From an uncultured Alphaproteobacteria bacterium (GTDB lineage: Bacteria > Pseudomonadota > Alphaproteobacteria > RF32 > CAG-239), in contig CALXYB010000005.1 in the NCBI GenBank assembly GCA_944392835.1, forward strand, positions 55,964 through 119,963: 64,000 nucleotides of DNA, in the 5' to 3' direction. This document shows positions 32,849-41,652 of this stretch, in pieces. Each line of letters opens with the position of its first letter. The stretch's first letter is position 1. Both the position numbers and the translations under genes were made by a program. Below the pieces are notes generated by a model that saw nothing but the letters and a program-made list of their open reading frames with translations, searched no databases and was not told where the DNA came from.

Positions 32849-33729
32849 TGTCTATTTTAGTTAATAAAGATTCTAAAGTGCTCATCCAAGGTATTACGGG
32901 TACGCAAGCTTCCTTCCACGTTAAACGCTCTATTGATTATGGTACAAATGTTGTCGCCGGTGTTACGCCGGGAAAAGGCGGCATAACACATCTTGGCGTG
33001 CCGGTATTTGATTCTGCCATTGAGGCGGTTAAGGAAACAGGGGCTAACGCCTCGGTTATGTTTGTTCCGGCAAAGTTTGTGAAAGATGCCGTACGCGAAG
33101 CGGCCGAAGCAGAACTTGACCTTTGCGTTTGTATTGCGGACGGCGTGCCGATTAAAGATATGTTGGAAATCAAAGAAATGCTCCGCGGTGCAAAAACCAA
33201 ACTGATTGGTCCGAATACGCCTGGAATCATTACACCGGGGGAAGCTCGTTTGGGTATTTTTCCGGAAAATATTCATCATCCGGGGCGGATTGGCGTTGTC
33301 TCTCGCTCCTCTACTTTGACCTATGAAGCCGTGATTGAAACAACACGTGCGGGTCTCGGACAATCTACCGTTATTGGTTTGGGCGATGATATGCTTATCG
33401 GTATTGATTTTGTGGAAACTCTTGAAAAATTTATGGCAGACCCAAATACGGATGCTGTTGTTGTTATCGGTCAACTTGGCGGAACTTATGAAGAAGCTGT
33501 TGCCAAATATTATAAAAACCTCAAGTTCAAGAAACCAGTTATCGGTTTTGTGGCCGGAAATGCCGTGCCTTTCGGACATAAAATGGGCTATGCCGGAGAG
33601 GTGATTACCAAAGGTCATGTTACGGCTCAGGATAAACAAGATGCCATGCATGATGCCGGAATGATTATGGTTAACAAAATCAATAATATTCATGATGAAC
33701 TGATGAAACTCTTTCCGCAAAATGCCTAG
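32848..33729 (+). CDS. Succinyl-CoA synthetase alpha subunit-like protein lacking the phosphohistidine
   Basis: 293 residues. The CoA-binding N-terminus (VLIQGITGTQASFH) and VVSRSSTLTYEAV (in place of the usual SRSGTLTYE) match SucD. The active-site loop, normally MGHAGAI with the phosphorylated His, reads GHKMGYAGEV: codon TAT (Tyr248) at 33589-33591. A His stands four residues earlier (His244). Without the phospho-His the normal ligase cycle cannot run as known. It overlaps comF by eight bases. Confidence 0.8.
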   Translation: MSILVNKDSKVLIQGITGTQASFHVKRSIDYGTNVVAGVTPGKGGITHLGVPVFDSAIEAVKETGANASVMFVPAKFVKDAVREAAEAELDLCVCIADGVPIKDMLEIKEMLRGAKTKLIGPNTPGIITPGEARLGIFPENIHHPGRIGVVSRSSTLTYEAVIETTRAGLGQSTVIGLGDDMLIGIDFVETLEKFMADPNTDAVVVIGQLGGTYEEAVAKYYKNLKFKKPVIGFVAGNAVPFGHKMGYAGEVITKGHVTAQDKQDAMHDAGMIMVNKINNIHDELMKLFPQNA

Positions 33730-34441
33730 CTTTTGGACTAAAATTATTGACCTTTTACTTCCGCCACGCTGTATATGCTGCGGAAAAATCGTCAGTAATG
33801 CCGATGGGCTTTGCGCGGATTGTTTTAACTCCATCAACTTTATCTCAAAACCCTATTGCGCCAAATGCGGACACCCGTTTGATGAAGCGCCGACCTCTAA
33901 GAAAATGCTTTGCGGAACTTGCCTGAGCAAAAAACAAACCCCTTTTCGGCTCAGTCGCTCGGCAATCCACTATGATGATGCTTCCAAGAATATGATTTTG
34001 GCCTTCAAATTTATGGACAAGACCGAAAATGCGCCCGTCTTTGCCAAATGGCTCAAGCTTGCCGGCGCAGATATTTTTGATGAAGGCGTGGATTTAATCG
34101 TCCCTATTCCGCTGCATTTCACTCGATTAATCAAAAGGCGCTATAATCAAGCCGCTTTGATTGCAACAGAGCTCGGCAAACTAACCGGAATAAAAGTAGA
34201 TTGTACTTCCGTCGTGCGTCATAAACGCACCAAACCACAGGTTCAATTTAGCGGGCATGCCAGAATCTCTAATGTTAAAGGCGCATTTAGCGTCAAGCAC
34301 CCCGAAAAACTTAAAGGCAAGCGCATTGTCCTGATTGATGATGTGATGACTACGGGTTCTACCCTCAAGGAATGTGCCTTAGCTATGAAAAAAGCCGGTG
34401 CGAAATCAGTTGACACCCTAACCATCGCACGCGTCTGCTAG
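33722..34441 (+). CDS. comF: ComF-family phosphoribosyltransferase-like protein
   Basis: 239 residues. Two zinc-finger-like Cys pairs at the N-terminus (CICCGK ... CADC and CAKCGHPF ... CGTC), then the phosphoribosyltransferase fold with PRPP loop VLIDDVMTTGSTL. ComF proteins take part in DNA uptake in naturally competent bacteria; in others their role is unclear. The start overlaps the end of the preceding gene. Confidence 0.88.
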   Translation: MPSFWTKIIDLLLPPRCICCGKIVSNADGLCADCFNSINFISKPYCAKCGHPFDEAPTSKKMLCGTCLSKKQTPFRLSRSAIHYDDASKNMILAFKFMDKTENAPVFAKWLKLAGADIFDEGVDLIVPIPLHFTRLIKRRYNQAALIATELGKLTGIKVDCTSVVRHKRTKPQVQFSGHARISNVKGAFSVKHPEKLKGKRIVLIDDVMTTGSTLKECALAMKKAGAKSVDTLTIARVC

Positions 34442-34465
34442 CCTACAAGTGGACACACTTGAGCG

Positions 34466-34559
34466 CAAGCTGTTGCCAGCTTGACCGCATCAATGGCTGC
34501 TTTGAGGACCTTTGTTGAACCGCGATGCTTCAAGCGTGCATATCTTGCTTTCGTGCCCT
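34466..34559. repeat. Dispersed ~95-bp repeat, copy 1
   Basis: Shares TGTTGCCAGCTTGACCGC, AATGGCTGCTTTGAGGA, TTGTTGAACCGCG and GTGCATATC with 47224-47318. Lies directly after a gene stop, as does the other copy. Confidence 0.75.
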
Positions 34560-34571
34560 ATGTCTTTATGG

Positions 34572-34603
34572 ATTCTTCGGAGCAAAGCTCCTCAGAATGA
34601 CGG
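34572..34603. repeat. Stem-loop element between comF and the transporter gene
   Basis: Dyad ATTCT-TC-GGAGC-AAA-GCTCC-TC-AGAAT, followed by GACGG. Looks like a short palindromic intergenic repeat. Confidence 0.6.
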
Positions 34604-34627
34604 AAAGTAAAATTGCGCCTTGTGGCT

Positions 34628-35521
34628 TTATGATTGCGCTGAAAGGATTATGCCTATTATCACAACCGAAAAACAGATGATTTTTTTATAAATATCCTTT
34701 TTCTCCACCTTCTCTTTGAGGTTGAATTTTAGTATTTTTATCATAAAAAGGCTTAAGACCAAAATAAATGCTGATTCTGTTGATGATAAGGCGGATTTTA
34801 CGACCAATGGTAATCCGGACAAAGCATAAATTCCGCAACAATGCCCTATGAAACTCAATATCTCAGCACCAATAAAATGTTTCCAACAAGCTGAAAAAAC
34901 TGTTGTATGCTTTATAATATCAACTCTGATATTCTTTTTTAGCAACATTAATGATGTTATCAGCGTTGAGAAAATATTGACATATACAATGAGGTTAATC
35001 CAGTTTGTGTCTTCATTTAAAATATATTTTTCAATAACACTACTCGCCGTGTTAAATAATGAACAGCCAAGCATTAAGAAAAAAGCTAAGTTTAGTTTTG
35101 ATTTGGCTGAAGCATCAAAATTTAGGAAAACATTTGAAAAAATAATTAGAAAAAAGCCTAAATATTGCTGCCAAGCTAACTTCTCTCCCAAAAATATAAA
35201 TGCCGCCAAAGGAAGAATTACCTTTCCTAAAGTCCAAAGGCAGTTGACGACAGATGTGTCATTTTCCTTAAAAGCTTGATATGCCGGAATCTGTACTAAA
35301 ACCATTATTATTCCCAAAGCTAAATATGCCGGAATAACATTTAAAGGTGGGATGCTTGGCATCCCCCAAAAAAAGATAAGCGGCAAAAATAAAAAGTTTA
35401 TGATTGAGGCAAAGAATGTAAGTGTAACCGGATTCTTAAATTGGTTATTACACAAATAACCATAAATAATTTCGGACAAAGCATAAGAAAAAGCGCCAAA
35501 CAACACAATAAAAATCGCCAT
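34628..35521 (-). CDS. DMT-superfamily (EamA) transporter
   Basis: 297 residues, about ten membrane helices in two five-helix repeats. Half-end features AFKENDTSVVNCLWTLGKVILP and IFLGEKLAWQQYLGF match EamA domains. An inner-membrane transporter of unknown substrate. The start overlaps the stop of the upstream GNAT gene (TAATG), so the two form a transcription unit. Confidence 0.85.
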   Translation of the reverse strand: MAIFIVLFGAFSYALSEIIYGYLCNNQFKNPVTLTFFASIINFLFLPLIFFWGMPSIPPLNVIPAYLALGIIMVLVQIPAYQAFKENDTSVVNCLWTLGKVILPLAAFIFLGEKLAWQQYLGFFLIIFSNVFLNFDASAKSKLNLAFFLMLGCSLFNTASSVIEKYILNEDTNWINLIVYVNIFSTLITSLMLLKKNIRVDIIKHTTVFSACWKHFIGAEILSFIGHCCGIYALSGLPLVVKSALSSTESAFILVLSLFMIKILKFNLKEKVEKKDIYKKIICFSVVIIGIILSAQS

Positions 35522-35958
35522 TATGCAATATCCTTCCGCATATCTTGATGAACAATATTCATATCAATATACTCCAAACCGCAAGAAGAAAATCCGCATT
35601 TTTGGTAAAAGTTTTTTGCTGCTTTTCTGCCCTCTACATATAATCTCTTTGCTCCTTGAGATTTTGCATAGTTTTCAGCATAAGCCATCAATCGTTGTCC
35701 GAAACCTTTGTTTTGGAGCTCTTGTTTTACAAAAACACTATAAATATGGGCAATTTTATGATGAATAATTCTTAAAGAACAACCGCAAATGAGTTCATCA
35801 TTATAATATCCTCCGATATGTATTCTTTTACCATCATCTTTAACATCTTCTTCCGACAACAAAAGACCTAATGGCTTCCGCATTACATCTTCTCTTAGGC
35901 GAAGTGCTTTTTGATATTCTGGAGAATTATAGTTTATAATATTAAACTCAAGCGGCAT
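35521..35958 (-). CDS. GNAT-family N-acetyltransferase
   Basis: 145 residues. Acetyl-CoA motif VKQELQNKGFGQRLMAYAE and C-terminal GRKAAKNFYQKCGFSSCG match the ElaA/GNAT style. The start MPLEFNIINYNSPEYQKALRL is usual for the group. Ribosome binding site weak. Probably acetylates a small amine; substrate unknown. Confidence 0.85.
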   Translation of the reverse strand: MPLEFNIINYNSPEYQKALRLREDVMRKPLGLLLSEEDVKDDGKRIHIGGYYNDELICGCSLRIIHHKIAHIYSVFVKQELQNKGFGQRLMAYAENYAKSQGAKRLYVEGRKAAKNFYQKCGFSSCGLEYIDMNIVHQDMRKDIA

Positions 35959-35969
35959 TTTCTATAAAC

Positions 35970-36419
35970 TTAAAAAAGTTCTATCATGGCGCGGGCATCT
36001 TCCGACAAGCGTTCTATTGTCCAAGCCGGTTCCCAAACAATGCGGACTTCTACTTTGCCCGTGCCTTCCACCAAAGCCACCGCATCTGCCACTTGTTGCG
36101 GCAAAATCCCCGCCACGGGGCAGCCCGGTGCCGTTAGAGTCATCGCAATATAAACATCGCCGTTATCCCTGATTTCTATATGATAAATCAGCCCCATATC
36201 GTAGACATTTATCATAATTTCGGGGTCGCAAACCGTCTTTAAAGCCTCAATAACATCCGCCTCGGTTGCCGTCTTTTCATCTTTGGGCTTTTCTTGTCCG
36301 GCTTTGGCGACAAAATCTTTCATTTGCTCCTGAATATCCAGCGCACGCAGCAAATCCGCTTCCGTTTGGTTTATCTTTGCAATCTGCTCATCCAACTTTT
36401 TATCTTCTGCTTCCGACAT
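35970..36419 (-). CDS. sufT: SUF-system Fe-S assembly protein (DUF59/MIP18 family)
   Basis: 149 residues. An N-terminal helical part of about 50 residues precedes the MIP18 domain: VIEALKTVCDPEIMINVYDMGLI (DPE motif), MTLTAPGCPVAGILP with the conserved Cys, and WEPAWTIERLSEDAR. SufT helps fit Fe-S clusters into client proteins. It is the last gene of the suf operon, 12 bases after sufS. Confidence 0.9.
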   Translation of the reverse strand: MSEAEDKKLDEQIAKINQTEADLLRALDIQEQMKDFVAKAGQEKPKDEKTATEADVIEALKTVCDPEIMINVYDMGLIYHIEIRDNGDVYIAMTLTAPGCPVAGILPQQVADAVALVEGTGKVEVRIVWEPAWTIERLSEDARAMIELF

Positions 36420-36431
36420 CTATATTATCCC

Positions 36432-37646
36432 TTAGAAAAAACTGACTGCTTTATGCAAGGCTTTGATGAAATTGTCAATATCCTCTTTTGTGGTATATAA
36501 ACCCAAAGAAGCCCGCGCAACCGACTCAAACCCCATACGATGAACCAATGGCTCGGCGCAATGATGCCCCGTACGCACAGCAACGCCTTCTTTATCCAGA
36601 ATGAAAGCTAAGTCCTGCGGATGAATGCCCTCAACATTAAACGAGAACACGCCGCCCTTGCCCTTTGCCGTGCCGATAATTTTTAAGCCTTTGACCTCTG
36701 CCAAGCGGGTGGTCGTATATTCAACCAACTCTGCCTCATGAGCCTCAATATTCTCCTGCCCCAAATCTTGCATATATTGCAAAGCTCTGCCCATGCCGAT
36801 GGCTTGCACGATTGCAGGTGTTCCTGCCTCAAAACGTGCCGGCGGAACATCAAAGGTTGTATGCTCATAGCTGACCTTGTCCACCATCTCGCCACCGAAC
36901 TGATAAGGCGGCATTTTTTCCAAACATTCATAGCGCCCGTACAAAACACCTATGCCTGAAGGTCCGTAAGTCTTATGCCCTGAAAAAGCCATAAAATCAC
37001 AGCCAATGTCCTGAACATCTACCTTTTGATGCACAATTAACTGGCAAGCATCGGCCAAGACCAGCGCACCTTTTTGATGGGCGGCTTTGGTTATCTCTTT
37101 TAGCGGAAAAACCGTGCCCAGAATATTAGACATTCCGGTTACGGCAACCAGCTTGGTTTTATCGCTTAGTTGTTTTAAGAACTCTTCATGAATATAACTG
37201 CCGTCATTGCCTATCTTAAAAATCTTTAACGTAAAGCCCAGTTCATCTCTTAAAACCTGCCACGGGACCAAGTTGGCATGATGTTCGGCTTCCGAGATTA
37301 AGACCTCATCCCCTGAACGCAGATTTTTTCTTCCCCAACAAGCGGCGACTAAGTTAATGCTTTCCGTGGCGTTTCTGGTAAAAACAATTTCTTTATCTGA
37401 TTTTGCATTGATGAAATTTGCGACAATCCTTCGGGCTTCTTCATATTCTTCCGTTGATTCTTCGGACAAAAGATATGACCCGCGGTGCACATTGGCATAT
37501 TGCTTAAAATAAACTTCGTTCATTTTTTCAATAACCTGCCGCGGTTTTTGTGCCGAGGCGGCCGAATCCAGAAAAGTGTTGGGTTTGCCTTTTATTTTTT
37601 CGCTTAATATCGGAAAATCTTTGCGTATTTCATAAACATTATACAT
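36432..37646 (-). CDS. sufS: Cysteine desulfurase of the SUF system
   Basis: 404 residues, class V PLP enzyme. The PLP Lys is in FSGHKTYGPSGIGVLYG, the substrate Cys in VRTGHHCAEPLVHRMG, and the start FPILSEKIKGKPNTFLDSAA is typical of SufS. It takes sulfur from cysteine and hands it to SufE. It lies between sufD and sufT in the operon. Confidence 0.95.
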   Translation of the reverse strand: MYNVYEIRKDFPILSEKIKGKPNTFLDSAASAQKPRQVIEKMNEVYFKQYANVHRGSYLLSEESTEEYEEARRIVANFINAKSDKEIVFTRNATESINLVAACWGRKNLRSGDEVLISEAEHHANLVPWQVLRDELGFTLKIFKIGNDGSYIHEEFLKQLSDKTKLVAVTGMSNILGTVFPLKEITKAAHQKGALVLADACQLIVHQKVDVQDIGCDFMAFSGHKTYGPSGIGVLYGRYECLEKMPPYQFGGEMVDKVSYEHTTFDVPPARFEAGTPAIVQAIGMGRALQYMQDLGQENIEAHEAELVEYTTTRLAEVKGLKIIGTAKGKGGVFSFNVEGIHPQDLAFILDKEGVAVRTGHHCAEPLVHRMGFESVARASLGLYTTKEDIDNFIKALHKAVSFF

Positions 37647-37661
37647 TTGTTTGTTCCGTCT

Positions 37662-39014
37662 TTATGCCTTAATCATCTCTTTGAACCAATCGCGAACCTC
37701 AGAATCCGCAATTTTATTAACCGCGTCATCCAGATATGCATCTATCAAAATCTGTTTGGCTTCTTCTCGGCCGATGCCGCGCGACTGCATATAAAACAGC
37801 GTTTCTTCATCCAACTCGCCGCTGGCCGCGCCGTGCGAACATTTGACATCATCTGCAAAAATCTCAAGCTCCGGCTTAACATCAATCTCTGCCGTATCGG
37901 TCAACAACAAAGCCTTATGCAACTGTGTGCCTTCGGTTTTGACGGCGTGTTTGGCGATATGAATCTTGCCCTGAAAAACGCCTTTGGCATCACCGCCGAC
38001 CACACCTTTAACCAATTGGTGCGAGATTGTATTTTCGGCCAAGTGCTCAATATCGGTCGTTGTGTCTAAAGTTGCCCAACCGTGCATAATATATGCGGCA
38101 TTGACCTCTGCTTCAGCTTGTTCTTCCGTCAAAATGACTTTGGTTTCGTTGCGCCCGATATTAGCCCCGCGCTGCAAACAAAAAGCCTCATATTTGCCGC
38201 CTTCTTTTATATTAACCATATTTAAGGCAAGATGGTTGGCCTTGAAAGCCTCATTTTGCAATTTGTAATGTTTGAGCTTGGCACCTCTGGCAACAAAAAT
38301 CTCATTAACAATATTGGCAAAGTAGCGTGATTTTTCCGCGCCGGCGTATTTGTACCATTCAACTATCTCCGCTTCGGCTCCTGCTTCCAAAACCACAACA
38401 TTACGCAAGTTATAAAACAGATTCTGCTCGCCTGTTTCGCTATGGTTTACGATAATAATCGGCTTATCCAGTTTGGTATTTTTATCAAGTCTGATAAACG
38501 AACCTTCTTCCATATAAGCCGTATTGAGCGCGGCAAAAGGATAATTTGCCAAGTCCACCAGCTTGCCTAAATAGTTTTTGGCTTCCTGATTGAGGACGGC
38601 TTCCATTAAGGTCATAACTTCCACGCCACGTGGCAAAGGCGGATATATCGGCACAAACTGACCATTGTAAAAATGTAGTTGATAAGCCTCAAAAGGCAAG
38701 TCCACTAAAACATTTATTTCATCTTGACAATGGCAGCCTTCCTCGTGGCAATGACAGCCGTCTTCATGACAGTGACAACTCTTTTCGTGGCAATGACATT
38801 CTGCTTTTTCTTCCGCAAGCTCCAGCAAGAAGTTTGACTCGTTCATGACAAAGTCATCAGCGTTCAAGTCTCTGGGTTTGGTATATTTCCAAGCTTCAGT
38901 TTTTGCGGTCGGAACGCCTTGATGTTTAAATGCTTCCAGCCCTTTTTCCCGCAACCCCTGAAACCATGGGATATTCTCGCCAAAAAGCGCAATATTTTGT
39001 ATCAGCCCCGCCAT
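37662..39014 (-). CDS. sufD: SufD with a Cys/His-rich insertion
   Basis: 450 residues. The C-terminal beta-helix core is kept (LHKALLLTDTAEIDVKPELEIFADDVKCSHGA, given here as two blocks: LHKALLLTDTAEIDVKPEL and EIFADDVKCSHGA; then MQSRGIGREEA). SufD is the partner of SufB in the SufBC2D scaffold. Unusual is the stretch at residues 73-97 (38724-38798), four tandem units of the form CHCHExxC, giving eight Cys and seven His in 25 residues. This lies in the N-terminal domain before the core and is not a normal part of SufD. It could hold metal ions. Confidence 0.92.
   Translation of the reverse strand: MAGLIQNIALFGENIPWFQGLREKGLEAFKHQGVPTAKTEAWKYTKPRDLNADDFVMNESNFLLELAEEKAECHCHEKSCHCHEDGCHCHEEGCHCQDEINVLVDLPFEAYQLHFYNGQFVPIYPPLPRGVEVMTLMEAVLNQEAKNYLGKLVDLANYPFAALNTAYMEEGSFIRLDKNTKLDKPIIIVNHSETGEQNLFYNLRNVVVLEAGAEAEIVEWYKYAGAEKSRYFANIVNEIFVARGAKLKHYKLQNEAFKANHLALNMVNIKEGGKYEAFCLQRGANIGRNETKVILTEEQAEAEVNAAYIMHGWATLDTTTDIEHLAENTISHQLVKGVVGGDAKGVFQGKIHIAKHAVKTEGTQLHKALLLTDTAEIDVKPELEIFADDVKCSHGAASGELDEETLFYMQSRGIGREEAKQILIDAYLDDAVNKIADSEVRDWFKEMIKA
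38724..38798 (-). repeat. Four tandem CHCH-type units encoded inside sufD
   Basis: Imperfect tandem repeat with a period of seven or eight codons giving CHCHEKS, CHCHEDG, CHCHEEG, CHCQDE. Confidence 0.9.
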
Positions 39015-39016
39015 TT

Positions 39017-39778
39017 TTATTTCTCTTTCACAAATTCGGCATAGCCTTTTTCTTCCAGCTCCAGAGCCAAAGTTTTATCTCCCGAGCGAACAATATGACC
39101 ATCAGCAAAAACATGCACGAAGTCCGGCACAATATAGTTCAACAAACGTTGATAGTGGGTGATGACCAACATAGAGCGATGTCCGTCCCGAAGCGCATTG
39201 ACGCCATCTGCCACAACTTTTAAGGCATCAATATCCAAGCCGGAATCGGCTTCGTCCAAAATGGAGAAATCTGGCTTAAGAATAGACATTTGTAAGGTTT
39301 CAAGACGTTTTTTCTCGCCGCCCGAAAAACCGACATTTACGGGACGTTTTATCATCTCATTATCAATGCCCAAAGCCTTACCTTCTTCGCGAACCATCTT
39401 AACAAAGTTCAGAGTGTCAAGCTCGGGTTCGTTTCTGTGTTTGCGTACGGCATTAACTGCGTGTTTTAAGAAAGTTGTGGTCGGAACACCGGGGATTTCA
39501 ACCGGATATTGCATACACAAGAAAATGCCTTCGCGGGCGCGCTCTTCCGGCGACATCGCCAGTAAGTCCTTGCCCTTAAACCAAACTTTGCCCGAAGTTA
39601 CTTCATATCCCGGTTTGCCGGTCAAAACATAAGACAGCGTGGATTTTCCCGCGCCGTTTGGTCCCATAATGGCGTGAACTTCGCCCTCATTTATTGTTAG
39701 GTTGAAGTCTTTGATAATCTCTTTTTCGCCGACACGGGCATATAAATCTTCTATTTCCAATAACGGTGTGTTTGTCAT
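39017..39778 (-). CDS. sufC: SufC ATPase
   Basis: 253 residues from the ATG at 39778 (an upstream in-frame start at 39817 lies inside the preceding gene). Walker A GPNGAGKSTL, signature FSGGEKKRLETLQ, Walker B FSILDEADSGLD and the H-loop His in LVITHYQRLL. SufC powers conformational change in the SufBC2D scaffold. It is soluble and not a transporter despite its ABC fold. Confidence 0.95.
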   Translation of the reverse strand: MTNTPLLEIEDLYARVGEKEIIKDFNLTINEGEVHAIMGPNGAGKSTLSYVLTGKPGYEVTSGKVWFKGKDLLAMSPEERAREGIFLCMQYPVEIPGVPTTTFLKHAVNAVRKHRNEPELDTLNFVKMVREEGKALGIDNEMIKRPVNVGFSGGEKKRLETLQMSILKPDFSILDEADSGLDIDALKVVADGVNALRDGHRSMLVITHYQRLLNYIVPDFVHVFADGHIVRSGDKTLALELEEKGYAEFVKEK

Positions 39779-39791
39779 TATATCTTCTTTC

Positions 39792-40076
39792 TTATGCTGT
39801 CTTTTTATCATAGTCATTCAGCCGCTGCTCTATGAGCTTGAGCTTGTTTTGTTTATATTCCTCTACTTTTTCCGCAATGTCATAATTGGCTTTCAACTGC
39901 TCCAACATTATTTCAACATCTGCGGTTTCTTCAATTATGGCATCAACATTGTTTTTCTTGCGGTTGATGTTTTTCAAAATCTCTTTGGTCAGCTCCGACA
40001 TTTCTTCAATGACCATAAGCATTTGCGCTTCCTCGCCCCAAGTATCTAGGGCTCTTTGACATATCGGGTTCGTCAT
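39792..40076 (-). CDS. MazG-like nucleotide pyrophosphohydrolase inside the suf operon
   Basis: 94 residues, all helical. The MazG-type metal site is seen: MLMVIEEMSELTKEI (EExxE) and IIEETADVEIMLEQL (ExxD). These enzymes cleave NTPs to NMPs and pyrophosphate. Its ATG overlaps the sufB stop as TAATG, so it is coupled to sufB, and it ends just before sufC. Such a gene is not a normal part of suf operons. Confidence 0.8.
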   Translation of the reverse strand: MTNPICQRALDTWGEEAQMLMVIEEMSELTKEILKNINRKKNNVDAIIEETADVEIMLEQLKANYDIAEKVEEYKQNKLKLIEQRLNDYDKKTA

Positions 40077-41524
40077 TATCCAACACTCCCTTCCAAGGAA
40101 ATATTTATCAACTTTGCCGCTTCTATGGCAAATTCCATCGGCAGGTGCTGCATAACTTCTTTACAGAAGCCATTAACAATCAAGCTTACGGCTTCTTCCT
40201 CGCCAATGCCTCTTTGCATGCAATAAAACAACTGTTCATCGCTGATTTTGCTGGTGGTGGCCTCATGCTCAATTACCGCCGTTTTGTTGCGGTTCTCAAT
40301 ATAAGGCACGGTATGCGAGCCGCAGTTTTCGCCAATCAGCAAGCTATCGCACTGCGAATAATTTCTTGCGCCTTTGGCATTGGGTGCAACTCGTACCAAA
40401 CCACGATAGGTCTGGTTGGAGAAGCCGGCAGAAATACCTTTGGAGATAATCTTAGAGCTTGTGTTTTTGCCGATGTGAATCATCTTGGTGCCGGTATCTG
40501 CCTGCTGGTGGTTGTTGGTGATGGCAACGGAGTAAAACTCGCCGACTGAGTTATCTCCTTGCAACACGCAAGAAGGATATTTCCAAGTTACTGCTGAACC
40601 GGTTTCAACCTGTGTCCAAGAAATTTTGGAATTTTCGCCACGGCAAGCCGCACGCTTGGTTACAAAATTATAAACGCCGCCTTTGCCGTCTTTATCTCCG
40701 GGATACCAGTTTTGCACGGTGGAATATTTGACCTCGGCATTTTTGAGCACGACAATCTCCACTATCGCGGCATGGAGCTGGTTTTCGTCTCTTTGCGGCG
40801 CGGTGCAGCCTTCCAGATAAGAAACATAACTATCATCTTCCGCCACAATCAGAGTGCGCTCAAACTGCCCCGTATTCTTGGCATTGATACGGAAATAGGT
40901 GGAAAGCTCCATCGGGCAACGAACGCCTTTGGGAATGTAGACAAACGAGCCATCCGTAAAGACTGCGGAGTTCAGGCAAGCAAAAAAATTGTCCGTATAA
41001 GGCACAACCGAGCCTAAGTATTTTTGCACCAAGTCCGGATGTTCCTTAATCGCCTCAGAAATGGAGCAAAAAATAATGCCCATTTCCGCCAGCTTAGCAC
41101 GATAAGTTGTGGCTACGGAGACGCTGTCAAACACGGCATCTACGGCAACGACGCCGGCCAAAGCCTCTTGCTCTTTGAGCGGAATGCCTAATTTTTCATA
41201 GGTCTTTAGCAATTCCTTATCCACTTCGTCCAAGCTTTTCGGTGGGACTTTTTGCTTGGGCGCAGAGTAGTAATATAAATCCTGATAATCTATCTTATCA
41301 TATTTGAGCTTTGCCCAAGTCGGTTCGGTCATTGTCTGCCAGAACTCAAAAGCTTTTAACCGCCATTCAAGCAACCATTCGGGCTCGCCTTTTTTGGCAG
41401 AAATCAGGCGGATAATGTCCTCATTCAGACCTTTGGGCGCGGTGTCTGCCGCAATGTCGGTTACAAAGCCGTACTTATACTTATCGCCGCTTTCATCCGC
41501 GATTTCCGGTTTTTCTTTTGCCAT
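40076..41524 (-). CDS. sufB: SufB scaffold subunit
   Basis: 482 residues from the ATG at 41524, which has a GGAG ribosome binding site (a longer frame to 41581 does not). Core motifs include [44 protein letters not shown] and [22 protein letters not shown]. SufB carries the Cys and Glu used for cluster building with SufC and SufD. First gene of the operon; no IscR/Rrf2 regulator gene is found upstream within the window. Confidence 0.95.
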   Translation of the reverse strand: MAKEKPEIADESGDKYKYGFVTDIAADTAPKGLNEDIIRLISAKKGEPEWLLEWRLKAFEFWQTMTEPTWAKLKYDKIDYQDLYYYSAPKQKVPPKSLDEVDKELLKTYEKLGIPLKEQEALAGVVAVDAVFDSVSVATTYRAKLAEMGIIFCSISEAIKEHPDLVQKYLGSVVPYTDNFFACLNSAVFTDGSFVYIPKGVRCPMELSTYFRINAKNTGQFERTLIVAEDDSYVSYLEGCTAPQRDENQLHAAIVEIVVLKNAEVKYSTVQNWYPGDKDGKGGVYNFVTKRAACRGENSKISWTQVETGSAVTWKYPSCVLQGDNSVGEFYSVAITNNHQQADTGTKMIHIGKNTSSKIISKGISAGFSNQTYRGLVRVAPNAKGARNYSQCDSLLIGENCGSHTVPYIENRNKTAVIEHEATTSKISDEQLFYCMQRGIGEEEAVSLIVNGFCKEVMQHLPMEFAIEAAKLINISLEGSVG

Positions 41525-41652
41525 ACTTAAAATTCTCCATAATCTGTTCCTAAAATTAAGGTTTTTTAAGTCAAATTGCAACCTCTATTTAATGAATCTT
41601 TACCTTTTATGGATATTATATGACTCTGGTTTTGTTTGATTGAGGTCTTGTC

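Noticed and set aside
32857..33837. 326-residue frame opposite the sucD-like gene
   Set aside because: Antisense shadow of a conserved gene with biased composition.
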